From the NCBI RefSeq assembly GCF_016135805.1, contig NZ_JADWOX010000001.1:558001-622000 (forward strand): a DNA stretch of 64,000 nt, written 5' to 3'. The notes beneath the pieces are model-generated. The model saw only the letters and a list, made by a program, of their open reading frames with translations. It was not told the origin of the DNA and made no database searches. This stretch comes from Caulobacter hibisci (lineage in GTDB: Bacteria > Pseudomonadota > Alphaproteobacteria > Caulobacterales > Caulobacteraceae). Shown piece by piece: positions 18,356-30,556 of this stretch. How positions within the stretch are numbered: the stretch's first letter is position 1; each line of letters begins with the position of its first letter. Both the position numbers and the translations under genes were made by a program.

Positions 18356-18852
18356 GGCCTGGCTCCTTGGTCGATCAGTGCGGCCTGCAGGGCCGTGCGG
18401 CCGCGGGCGAGGCGGCTGGTGAGGGTTCCCATCGGGATTTCGAGGCTGTCGGCGGCTTCCTGGTACGAAAGGCCTTCGATCAGCACCAGGGCCACCGCCG
18501 TGCGCTGGTCCTCGGGCAGGGCGTCCAGCGCCGCCTCGACGGCCGTCAGGGCCAGGCGGCTGTCCAGCGTCTGGGCGGCCGGATCGGCGGCGTTGGCGCC
18601 CGCTTCCGGCGGGGCCAGGACGCGACCGCGCCGGGCGCGGCTGCGGCTTTCATCGATCCAGGCGTTGCGCATGATCCGAAACATCCAACTGTCTTGTCGC
18701 GTCCCTTCCCGCCACTGGTCCCGGCGCGTCAGGGCGCGCTCGAGGGTCAGCTGCGTCAGGTCGTCGGCGTCGGCGGGATCCCGGGCCAGCACCCGCGCCA
18801 TGCGGCGCAGCCGCGGCAGCAGGTCCAGCATGTCCTTATGAAAAGAATCCAA
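18352..18852 (-). CDS. ECF-type RNA polymerase sigma factor
   Basis: A 166-residue ECF sigma factor. Region 2 spans LRRMARVLARDPADADDLTQ to SWMFRIMRNAWID, and region 4 is DALPEDQRTAVALVLIEGLSYQEAADSLEI followed by the recognition helix MGTLTSRLARGR. Region 1.1 and region 3 are absent, as usual for the class. It directs core polymerase to a dedicated promoter set. The start written here is a TTG; ATG at residue 8 (MLDLLPRLRR) is the main alternative. It is coupled to the anti-sigma gene downstream and divergent from the subtilase gene, whose promoter shares the 126-bp gap. Confidence 0.9.
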   Translation of the reverse strand: MDSFHKDMLDLLPRLRRMARVLARDPADADDLTQLTLERALTRRDQWREGTRQDSWMFRIMRNAWIDESRSRARRGRVLAPPEAGANAADPAAQTLDSRLALTAVEAALDALPEDQRTAVALVLIEGLSYQEAADSLEIPMGTLTSRLARGRTALQAALIDQGARP

Positions 18853-18978
18853 GGTCCGCCTACGTCGCCTGAAGGAAGAAACGCGCCGTGTCCGGCGTTT
18901 AATCCATGAACCGGATAATTATTCCACTCCCAGCGCGTTCCGGCCATCCTTACTCGCGCGAGGGAAGCAGGAGATCGC

Positions 18979-20256
18979 GTGCGTAAAAGAGTCGCCCTTC
19001 CGGTCCTCGCGGCCTGCGCCCTGGTTCTGGGACCGGCGGCCGCCTCGCGCGCCCAGCTGCTGCCCGGCGGCCTGCCGTCGCTGCCGAGCCGGTTGCCGGT
19101 CGTGTCGGACGTGGTTGACGGCGCGCAGGACCTGACGACACGGACCGTCGAGGGCGCGCGCGACCTGGCGGGCCTGGATCGGCTGCGGGCCTTGCTCAGG
19201 GCCAATCCCCGCACGCTGGAGCCCGACGACCAGGGCCGGCCCGCCGTACGCGGCGAGTTGCTGGCGGTCTCGCCCAGCCCCCAGGCCGTCGAGCGTGCGC
19301 TTGCCAAGGGCTTCACCGTGCTGCGGCGGGAACGGCAGGGCGACCTGGGCATCGAGCTGGTGACCCTGGCGCCGCCGCGCGGTACGGATGCGCGTCAGGC
19401 CGTCCGCGACCTGCGGGCGCTGGATCCCGACGGCGACTATGACTTCAACCACATCTATGCCGGCGCGGGCATGGCCGTCGCCGTCGGCGCGGCGGGGGCG
19501 GCAGGCTCCGCCAAGCCGCCTGGAAACGGCGTGCGGGTCGGCCTCGTCGATGGCGGCGTCGATGTCGGGCATCCGGACTTCAAGGGCGTGGTCATCGAGC
19601 AGAGGGGCTTTGCGAAAGGCGCGCCGAAGGTCGGGGCGCACGGCACGGCCACCGCCGCCCTGATGGCCGCCCGTGACTACGGCGCGGCCGGTCCCGGCGC
19701 GCGGCTGCTGGCGGCCGACGTCTATGGCGCGGGCCGGACCGGCGGCTCGGCCTCGGCCATCGTCGGGGCGCTGGCCTGGATGAGCGCGGCCAAGGTCCCA
19801 GTGGTCAATGTCAGCCTGGTGGGGCCCGACAACGGCGCGCTGCGGGCGGCGGTCAAGGCGCTGGTCGGGCAGGGCGTTCTGGTGGCGGCCGCCGTCGGCA
19901 ATGACGGCCCGGCCGCGCCGCCGCTCTATCCGGCCTCCTATCCCGGGGTGATCGCCGTCACCGGCGTGGATCGCAGGGGACGCGTCCTGCCCGAGGCCGG
20001 CGCCAATCCGCAGGTGGCCTTCGCCGCGCCCGGCGCCGAGGTCAAGGCGGCCGCGCCCGGAGGACGGACGGCCAACCTTCGTGGCACCTCCTTCGCCGCC
20101 CCGGTCGTGGCTGGACGGTTGGCGCGCCTGGCCGCCGCCCCCGATCCCGTACGCGCCCGGGCGGCCGTGCAGGCCCTGGGGCGAGACGCCGCCGACCTGG
20201 GCGCGCCAGGGCCGGACAAGACCTTCGGCGCTGGCCGGATCGACGCCGGGCGCTGA
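18979..20256 (+). CDS. Subtilisin-like (S8) serine protease, exported
   Basis: A 425-residue subtilase with a signal peptide (residues 1-25, ending ASRA), a roughly 155-residue N-terminal propeptide-like region and a compact catalytic domain. The triad is Asp191 (GLVDGGVD), His221 (GAHGTATA) and Ser371 (GTSFAAP), with oxyanion Asn308 (GND). Start is GTG with AGGAGAT upstream. It is divergent from the ECF sigma gene and directly followed by a Ser/Gly/Ala-rich exported protein, suggesting one secretion- or stress-linked cassette. The domain ends soon after the Ser motif, with no extra C-terminal module. Confidence 0.92.
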   Translation: MRKRVALPVLAACALVLGPAAASRAQLLPGGLPSLPSRLPVVSDVVDGAQDLTTRTVEGARDLAGLDRLRALLRANPRTLEPDDQGRPAVRGELLAVSPSPQAVERALAKGFTVLRRERQGDLGIELVTLAPPRGTDARQAVRDLRALDPDGDYDFNHIYAGAGMAVAVGAAGAAGSAKPPGNGVRVGLVDGGVDVGHPDFKGVVIEQRGFAKGAPKVGAHGTATAALMAARDYGAAGPGARLLAADVYGAGRTGGSASAIVGALAWMSAAKVPVVNVSLVGPDNGALRAAVKALVGQGVLVAAAVGNDGPAAPPLYPASYPGVIAVTGVDRRGRVLPEAGANPQVAFAAPGAEVKAAAPGGRTANLRGTSFAAPVVAGRLARLAAAPDPVRARAAVQALGRDAADLGAPGPDKTFGAGRIDAGR

Positions 20257-20367
20257 ACGCGGTCAAAAAAATCGACGGCGGATGGAAGAAAGCCGGGGGA
20301 GGGGTCGTTGGACGGGTCAGGAGGCGGACAACGCCCCACCCCAACACGACCCCAAGGAGACGCTCCC

Positions 20368-21231
20368 ATGCGCAAGATGTCCTTCCTGATCACCGCCGCT
20401 TCCGCCGCCGTTCTGCTGGCCGCGCCGATGGCCCAGGCCCAACTGCTAGGCGGCTCGGGCGGCGGCGGCCTCACTGGAGGTTTGGGCGGCGGCGCGGGCG
20501 GCCTGGGCGGCCAACTGGGCGGGGCCGGCGGTCTCGGCGGCGGCCTGACGAGCCCGGACGCCAGCGGCCTGGGCTCCACCGCCACTGGTGCGACCAGCCG
20601 CATCCGCGACCGCACCGCCGACACCACCTCGACCGTTCGCGGCAAGGCCCGCGACGCCGCCAGCCGCACCCGCGGCGCGGCCTCGGGGGCGGTCGACACC
20701 GCCCGCACGACGGCCTCCAGCGCCAACGCCGGCGGTTCGGCGAACGGCTCGGGTTCGGGTTCGGCCACAGCTTCCGCCGATCAACTGACCGGCGCCCTGG
20801 GCGGCTCGGGTTCGGGGACGGGCTCGGTCTCGGCTCCGGACACCAGCGGCCTGACCTCGACGGCTTCGGGAACGGCGTCGAACGCCGCCTCGCGGGCCCA
20901 GGGCGCGGCCGGTTCGGTGCGTGACCGGGCGACCAGCGCCGCCGGCCGCACGACCAGCGCCGCCCGCAGCGCCGCCGGCTCGGCCCGCGACGCGGCCTCC
21001 TCGACCTCGGCCACCGGCGACGGCGCCCTGAACGCCACCGGCGCGGCCAGCCGCGACGGCGTCTCCGGCTCGACCAGCGGCTCGGGTTCGTCCAGCGCCT
21101 CGACCAAGAAGGGCGGGGCCGGCCAGTCGGGCTCGCTGGGCCTCAGCGGCTCGGCCTCGCGCAGCGGCGCCAGCGCCTCGGCCAACGGGTCCGGCTCGGG
21201 CTCGGCCGACATCAAGACCGGCAACAACTAA
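20368..21231 (+). CDS. Low-complexity Ser/Gly/Ala-rich exported protein
   Basis: A 287-residue protein with a clear signal peptide (SFLITAASAAVLLAAPMAQA) and a mature part of almost only Gly, Ser, Ala, Thr, Arg and Asp. Repeating units such as RGKARDAASRTRGAASG and RDRATSAAGRTTSAARSA alternate with Gly/Ser runs. The mature N-terminus (QLLGGSGGGG) resembles that of the upstream subtilase (QLLPGGLPS), which may point to shared sorting or processing. AAGGAGA lies 7 nt upstream of the ATG. Likely disordered and extracytoplasmic; a surface, matrix or protease-substrate role is inference. Low complexity makes homology searches unreliable. Confidence 0.8.
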   Translation: MRKMSFLITAASAAVLLAAPMAQAQLLGGSGGGGLTGGLGGGAGGLGGQLGGAGGLGGGLTSPDASGLGSTATGATSRIRDRTADTTSTVRGKARDAASRTRGAASGAVDTARTTASSANAGGSANGSGSGSATASADQLTGALGGSGSGTGSVSAPDTSGLTSTASGTASNAASRAQGAAGSVRDRATSAAGRTTSAARSAAGSARDAASSTSATGDGALNATGAASRDGVSGSTSGSGSSSASTKKGGAGQSGSLGLSGSASRSGASASANGSGSGSADIKTGNN

Positions 21232-21253
21232 AAGCCGGCTGCTCCGTGGGATT

Positions 21254-21282
21254 GGGGGCGGTCTCGGATCGCCCCCGTCTTT
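21254..21282 (+). terminator. Possible terminator of the low-complexity protein gene
   Basis: GGGGGCG (21254-21260) pairs with CGCCCCC (21270-21276) over a 9-nt loop, followed by GTCTTT. The T tract is short. Confidence 0.5.
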
Positions 21283-21289
21283 CGGATCC

Positions 21290-21324
21290 ACAAAAGAAAA
21301 GGCGGCGTCCTCGCGGACGCCGCC
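21290..21324 (-). terminator. Rho-independent terminator of rpoD
   Basis: A perfect 10-bp stem (GGCGGCGTCC and complement, loop 4 nt) at 21301-21324. On the minus strand it is followed by TTTTCTTTTG, placing it 27 nt past the rpoD stop codon. Confidence 0.88.
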
Positions 21325-21351
21325 TTCGTCTTGTTCAAGCCGTGAGGCCGA

Positions 21352-23310
<1,959 letters not shown>

Positions 23311-23917
23311 CAAGGTCTCCGGTTTCGACGCCGCCTCTTTCCGCGAGAGACGGGTCGAGAATGCCTAAACATGTCGCCGGCCTTCCGCGGATCCTCGCGA
23401 GTTCGGGCCGGTTACTGCTTCCTCAAGGGTTAGGACCCCGCTGCGCACACGCTCCGAGTCTCCAGCAGGATCGGCGAAAAAAATTTCGACGTTCTGTGAA
23501 CTAACGCACGAAGAGCCACGGGGTAACGCTCCGCGCGAAACTGGCGGAGGGCGGGCGGCTTCGAGCGCGGCGTTCATGAACGTCGACCTTTCGGACCGAC
23601 GACCGCTGGGACTTGGCGCGGCGAGGATGACATCCTGTTTCGAAGAAGGGCGCGCGCTGTGCTGTGGCGGCCCGATCGATGTCAAATCAGCTGCGTGGCA
23701 AATCCTTGAGTCGGCAAATGGCCGTGGGTGACGCCCGTGTCAAGATGGCGCGCGCGGAGATGGGCGTTTCTTCCGGTCCCGGAAGGCGAGGGCGGGGAGG
23801 TCCGCCACCGGGGCGGATGCGTCCCTATGCCACGCGGTCGCCTTAACCGCGTCGCATAGGGCTGCTCCTAGAATACGGCCTTGGGCACGGGTGGGAGAGG
23901 ACAGGACGAACGCGGTC
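23311..23917. other. 607-bp gene-free region between rpoD and the hybrid kinase
   Basis: Divergent upstream region of rpoD (minus) and the kinase gene (plus). No convincing coding sequence is seen; the short open frames here are rich in Arg/Pro/Ser with no ribosome sites. It contains a perfect palindrome AGGATG-A-CATCCT (23624-23636) and, on the minus strand, TTGACA-like hexamers near 23690 and 23740 that could be -35 elements for rpoD. I cannot assign a definite start point. Confidence 0.5.
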
Positions 23918-26431
<2,514 letters not shown>

Positions 26432-26698
26432 GCGGCGATCGATGCCGCCGCGGCCCGGCCCTTCGACGTCATCCTGATGGACCTGCGCATGCCGCTGATG
26501 GACGGCGAGACCGCCGCGCGCCGCATCCGCGAAGGCGGCGGCCCCAGCAGCGCCACCCCGATCCTGGCCTTCTCGGCCGACGCCGACCCGAAACTGTCTT
26601 CAGAGCTGTTCGACGGCGTCCTGGCCAAGCCGCTCGAGATCGGCGCCCTGCTGGGCGGCATCGTCGCGGCGCTGGGACGCGAACGCCGGGCGGCGTGA
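26432..26698 (+). pseudogene. Orphaned C-terminal half of the kinase receiver domain
   Basis: In frame with the preceding kinase after the TAG, these 88 codons encode the missing receiver half: FDVILMDLRMPLMDG (phospho-acceptor Asp, residue 855 if read through), ILAFSADAD (conserved Ser) and VLAKPLE (conserved Lys). One C-to-T change of a Gln CAG would explain the stop. An ATG at 26477 could restart translation but would make an incomplete domain. Alternatives are a sequencing error or suppression of the amber codon. Confidence 0.75.
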
Positions 26699-26706
26699 CC
26701 GAGAAT

Positions 26707-26841
26707 AGGAACCTCCCCCTGTGAGGGAGGTGATCGCGTAGCGATCGGTGGGGGAGGAGCCGCGAAGTCCGCCAAAGCCTCGAGAGCTGAAAACGGCCCC
26801 CCACCGGCCTTCGGCCGCCTCCCCCACAGGGGGAGGTTCCT
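26707..26841. repeat. Composite palindromic repeat between hybrid kinase and dnaG
   Basis: A 135-bp element bounded by matching ends (AGGAACCTCCCCCTGT and its complement). The left unit contains ATCGCGTAGCGATCGG and the right unit CCGGCCTTCGGCCG. It is closely similar to the element at 39400-39532, and in the opposite orientation to that at 57017-57146. It lies between two convergent genes and could act as a two-way terminator. Confidence 0.85.
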
Positions 26842-26846
26842 GTGGC

Positions 26847-28778
26847 TCAATGCGCCGGCTGCCAGAATTCCAGGTTGCTGATCTGGCGCTCGAGGACGGC
26901 GATGCGGTCGCGCAGGTCGCGGGTGGCGGTCAGGGTGGCGGCGGTGACGGCTTCCTCGCGCATGGCCCGGAGCGCCCGTTCGGCGTCGCCGACCTCGACG
27001 ATGGCCTCGTAGCAGGCGGCCCACAGGGCGCGGGCCCGCTCGCGTTCCATCTTGGCGTCGAGGAACGGCGCGTTCAGCGTCGCGGCCAGGCGGTCAAGCT
27101 CGGCCAACTCCTCCGCGCGGCCCTTGCGCACCAGGATGTCGCGGAACGGCGTGTCGTCGCTGATGTCGTCGATCAGGGCCTCGAACACCTCGTGGGCCAG
27201 GCCTTGCAGCCGCGCCTCGCCAAAGCCGATCCGCTCCAGCGCCTCGTCATAGGGCCGCGCCCAGGCGGGATGGTTGACCGCGCCCAGGGCGACGGCGGCG
27301 TGGAAGGGGTTGAGCCGGCGGCCGATCTGCTCGCGGGCGATGCCGCGGATGCCGGGGTCGGGCGGGCCGCGATCACGGCCGCGCCAGTTGCCGCCGCCAC
27401 CGCCACCGCCACCGCCATTGCGCGGCGTGAACGGGCGATCGCCCCATTGACCGCCGCCCTGGCCGTTGCCGCCGCCGCCATAGGCAGGCTTGGGGAACAG
27501 CAGGTCGAGCTTGGCGTAGAGGTCGTCCTTGTAGGCGCTGGCCAGGTCCTTGTCGGCGATGGTCCCGGCGGCCGCCCGCAGACGCTGCTTGAGGCCGGCC
27601 TTGCGCTCGGGCGTGTCCAGCGGCTCCAGGTCGCGCTCGCGCACGAACAGCGCCTCGACGAAGGGGGTGGTCTGGGTGACCTGGGCCTTCAGCGCCGCCG
27701 GACCCTGCTCGCGCAGCACGTCGTCGGGGTCCTTGCCGCCGCTGACGATCGAGAAGCGGAACGAGCGGCCGGGCTTGAGCAGAGGCAGGGCGCGGTCGAT
27801 GGCCCGGCTGGCGGCGCGCTGGCCGGCCTTGTCGCCGTCGAAGCACAGGGTCGGCTCCGGATGCAGCCGCCACAGCGCCTCCATCTGCTCCTCGGTCAGG
27901 GCCGTGCCCATGGCCGCCACGGCCGACAGGTTCGCCCGCTGGCAGGCGACGACGTCCATATAGCCCTCGACCACCAGCAGCGGCGTCTGCTCGTTGGGAG
28001 CCGCCGCCTGGGCGGCATGCAGCAGCTTGCGGGCGTCGTAGAGGCCGTACAGCACCCGGCTCTTGTGGAAGAGGCTGGTCTCGGGGCCGTTCAGGTACTT
28101 GGCGCGGGCGTTGGGATCCATGGCCCGGCCGCCGAACGAGACGACCTTGCCGCGCGTGTCGGTGATCGGAAAGATGATCCGGTCGCGGAAGCGGTCATAG
28201 GGCGCCCCGCCGTCCTCGGGCGCGATCAGCAGGCCCGCCTCGACCAGATCGCCCGGCTTGGCGCCCTTGGCGACCAGATAGTCCTTCAGCGCCGTGCGGC
28301 CGTTGGGGGCGAAGCCGATGCGGAAGCGGCTCCACTGGTCCTCGGGCAGGGCGCGGCGGTCGAGATAGGCGCGGGCGTCCTTGCCCACCGGGCGACGCAG
28401 CTCGGCCTCGAACCAGGCCGCCGCCAGCTCCATCCAGTCGCCCAGCCCCGCGCGCTTGCGGTCGTCCTGGGCGGCGCGGGCGTCGGGCTCGGGCAAACTC
28501 ATGCCGGCCTCGGCCGCCAGCCGCTCGACCGCCTCGCTGAAAGTCAGCCGCTCGGTCTCCTGCAGGAAGCTGATGATGTCGCCGTGCTTGCCGCTGGAGA
28601 AGCAGTGGTAGAAGCCCTTGTCGTCGTTGACGAAGAACGACGGGCTCTTTTCCTTGGTGAAGGGCGACAGCCCCGCATATTCGCGCCCCTGCCGCCGCAG
28701 CTTCACCGTCTTTCCGACCACGTCGGAGGGGCGAAGTCGGGACTTCAGTTCTTCAAGGAAGCGGTCGTCGAAGCGCAT
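26847..28778 (-). CDS. dnaG: DNA primase DnaG lacking canonical zinc-finger ligands
   Basis: A 643-residue DNA primase that makes RNA primers at replication forks. The N-terminal CHC2-type module is recognisable (GLSPFTKEKSPSFFVN, GFYHCFSSGKHGD), but three of four zinc ligands are replaced: Ser38, Thr41 and Ser62, with only Cys59 kept. The RNA-polymerase core and TOPRIM motifs follow (LLVVEGYMDVVA and CFDGDKAGQRAA). A Gly-rich, probably flexible linker (nucleotides about 27360-27480) precedes the helicase-binding C-terminus. The fold seems intact, so it is probably active without zinc, as seems to hold in some related alphaproteobacteria. Unlike the usual macromolecular-synthesis operon, rpoD does not follow directly. 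Confidence 0.95.
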   Translation of the reverse strand: MRFDDRFLEELKSRLRPSDVVGKTVKLRRQGREYAGLSPFTKEKSPSFFVNDDKGFYHCFSSGKHGDIISFLQETERLTFSEAVERLAAEAGMSLPEPDARAAQDDRKRAGLGDWMELAAAWFEAELRRPVGKDARAYLDRRALPEDQWSRFRIGFAPNGRTALKDYLVAKGAKPGDLVEAGLLIAPEDGGAPYDRFRDRIIFPITDTRGKVVSFGGRAMDPNARAKYLNGPETSLFHKSRVLYGLYDARKLLHAAQAAAPNEQTPLLVVEGYMDVVACQRANLSAVAAMGTALTEEQMEALWRLHPEPTLCFDGDKAGQRAASRAIDRALPLLKPGRSFRFSIVSGGKDPDDVLREQGPAALKAQVTQTTPFVEALFVRERDLEPLDTPERKAGLKQRLRAAAGTIADKDLASAYKDDLYAKLDLLFPKPAYGGGGNGQGGGQWGDRPFTPRNGGGGGGGGGNWRGRDRGPPDPGIRGIAREQIGRRLNPFHAAVALGAVNHPAWARPYDEALERIGFGEARLQGLAHEVFEALIDDISDDTPFRDILVRKGRAEELAELDRLAATLNAPFLDAKMERERARALWAACYEAIVEVGDAERALRAMREEAVTAATLTATRDLRDRIAVLERQISNLEFWQPAH

Positions 28779-29006
28779 GGCGGTACGGCCGTAACATATG
28801 CTTACGCGCGGTGGATGGCACGCCTCCCAGGGTCACAACCTCACAAGCGGGCTTCGATTTATACCGGGTCATCCACAGCTGCGTTGGCCGTACTCCAGAG
28901 GGGGCCCAAGCAAGCGTCGCATTAGGAACGGCCCTCAAGCCCTCCCGTTCTGGTGCGGGGGTCGCCTCGACGCGTCCCCACGCCACACAGACCACGGAGA
29001 ACACCC

Positions 29007-29945
29007 ATGCCCGAGTCCCGATGGAATGATCGCGAGGGAAGGTTCGAGATCGACCGCGAACGCGATTTCGACGACGAGCGCGGCTATGGCTACGACGCCT
29101 CCCGCCGAGACGGCGCGCGCGGCGAAGACCGCGATTGGCGCGACCGCTACGCCGCCCGTGAACAGCGCAGCTACGGCGAGCCTCGCCACCGTTCGTCGGG
29201 CCGGGGCGAGCTACGCCGGGCCGTCAGCCAGGGCGGCGACATCGGCTACGGGACCATCCGCTCGGGCTCGGACTACGCCTCGGGCCGCGGCTACCGCGCG
29301 CCGGGCGACTACGGCCAAGTGGGCGGCTTCGACTTCGGCGGCTCCACGGCCGACTATGGCGGCGGCGGTTATCGCGGCGAGGCCCCCGACTACGGCGACC
29401 GCGCCTATTTCGAGCGCCGCCACGAGCGCGAGCGCAACTACTACACCGATGGTCCCGGACGTGGGCGCCACGAGCACGCCCATGGCCGGCCCTCGCATGA
29501 CCGCCCCTCGCATGACCGTTATGACGACGATCGCGGCTGGTTCGACCGGGCCCGCGACGAGGTCTCCGCCTGGATGGGCGACCACGACGCCCAGCGCCGC
29601 CGCGAGCATGACGCGGCCCTCCGCGCCGACCATCGCGGCCGCGGTCCCAAGGGCTATCGCCGCTCCGACGAGCGCATCCGCGAGGACGTCAGCGACCGCC
29701 TGACCGACGACGGCTGGCTGGACGCCTCGGCGATCGAGGTGCTGGTCAAGGACGGCGAGATCACGCTGAACGGCACGGTCCACGCCCGCGACGACAAGCG
29801 TCGCGCCGAACTGCTGGCCGAAAGCGTCTCGGGCGTCGACCACGTGCAGAACAACCTGCGCCTGGATCGCGGCGTCGAAGCCAAGACCGGCGACTGGAGC
29901 CTGCAGGGCAACGCGCCGCAGCAGGGCGTGACGGGCAAGGCTTAA
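29007..29945 (+). CDS. BON-domain protein with long Arg/Gly/Tyr-rich N-terminal region
   Basis: A 312-residue protein with no signal peptide. Residues 1-190 are highly charged and low complexity (many Arg, Asp, Gly, Tyr; repeats such as RPSHDRPSHDR), then a DRARDEVSAWMGDHDAQRR motif, and a single C-terminal BON domain (about 225-290; EVLVKDGEITLNGTVHARDDKRRAELLAESVSGV). BON domains bind membranes or lipids and occur in stress proteins such as OsmY, but those are exported, whereas this one seems cytoplasmic. ACGGAGA precedes the ATG. It is divergent from dnaG. Possibly a stress-related or nucleoid/membrane-associated protein; the function is unknown. Confidence 0.82.
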   Translation: MPESRWNDREGRFEIDRERDFDDERGYGYDASRRDGARGEDRDWRDRYAAREQRSYGEPRHRSSGRGELRRAVSQGGDIGYGTIRSGSDYASGRGYRAPGDYGQVGGFDFGGSTADYGGGGYRGEAPDYGDRAYFERRHERERNYYTDGPGRGRHEHAHGRPSHDRPSHDRYDDDRGWFDRARDEVSAWMGDHDAQRRREHDAALRADHRGRGPKGYRRSDERIREDVSDRLTDDGWLDASAIEVLVKDGEITLNGTVHARDDKRRAELLAESVSGVDHVQNNLRLDRGVEAKTGDWSLQGNAPQQGVTGKA

Positions 29946-29973
29946 CCTTCCGAGCTCGCCCCCTCTACCGAGC

Positions 29974-30069
29974 ATCCCCGCGAAGGCGGGGATCCAAGCC
30001 GAGTCAGCGGGCCGGTCCACGACCGAGCCAAGCCCCGAGAGTCAGCTTGGATCCCCGCCTTCGCGGGGA
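29974..30069. repeat. Long inverted repeat with GATCCCCGCCTTCGCGGGG-type arms
   Basis: Arms at 29974-29999 and 30045-30069 are complementary over about 25 bp, each itself a hairpin (CCCCGCGAAGGCGGGG), around a 45-bp centre. It lies just after the BON-domain gene and could terminate it. The family differs in sequence from the C/T-rich elements. Confidence 0.85.
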
Positions 30070-30157
30070 ACGCGGATTGAAGTGTTTGAAGCGCTTTGAA
30101 GTCCTAAGTGATCACACCTAGCTTGGCTGGCCGGCCCGATGGGACCATCTAGGCCCC

Positions 30158-30556
30158 ATGTCCGAGTCCGACGCCCCGCTGCCCGCCTTCACCGACGCCG
30201 AGATCGACGCCCTGGTCGAGACTTTCTACGCCAAGGTCCGCCGCCATCCGCGCCTGGGGCCGATCTTCAACCACGTCATCGCCGAGGACGCCTGGCCCCA
30301 TCATATGGCCACGTTGAAGGCCTTCTGGGCGACGGTGTTGCAGGGCTCGGGCCGCTACAAGGGCTCGCCGATGGCGGTGCACCAGCGGATCGAAGGCTTC
30401 CAGGAGTGGATGTTCACCCCCTGGCTCAATCTTTTCCACGCCACCTGCGTGGAGCTGTTCGACGCCCCGCGCGCGGCGATCGTCGGCGAGAAGGCCGAGC
30501 GTATCGCCCGCTCGCTGAAGCTGGGGCTGTTCTTCCGGCAGGGCGCCCCGGCGTGA
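30158..30556 (+). CDS. Group III truncated haemoglobin
   Basis: A 132-residue truncated haemoglobin of group III: ETFYAKVRRHPRLGPIF (B helix with Tyr24), DAWPHHMATLKAFWATVL (E helix with His48/49), SPMAVHQRI with proximal His75, and WLNLFHATC (G helix, Trp89). These match residues that bind haem and shape the distal pocket in group III proteins. Such globins are implicated in oxygen, nitric oxide or peroxide chemistry. The stop codon overlaps the GTG start of a 2OG-Fe(II) dioxygenase gene, so the two are translationally coupled and probably work together. Confidence 0.9.
   Translation: MSESDAPLPAFTDAEIDALVETFYAKVRRHPRLGPIFNHVIAEDAWPHHMATLKAFWATVLQGSGRYKGSPMAVHQRIEGFQEWMFTPWLNLFHATCVELFDAPRAAIVGEKAERIARSLKLGLFFRQGAPA

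Noticed and set aside
18853..18978. ECF sigma promoter (GGAAC...CGTT) controlling the subtilase
   Set aside because: A GGAAC occurs on the minus strand near 18940 but no suitably spaced CGTT was found, so the site was not annotated.
23365..23685. Possible 106-residue gene upstream of rpoD
   Set aside because: No ribosome site, composition dominated by Arg/Pro/Ser, no recognisable domain; better explained as promoter region.
26707..26841. Insertion sequence ends
   Set aside because: Ends are inverted and similar between copies, but no transposase is enclosed and no target duplication is evident.
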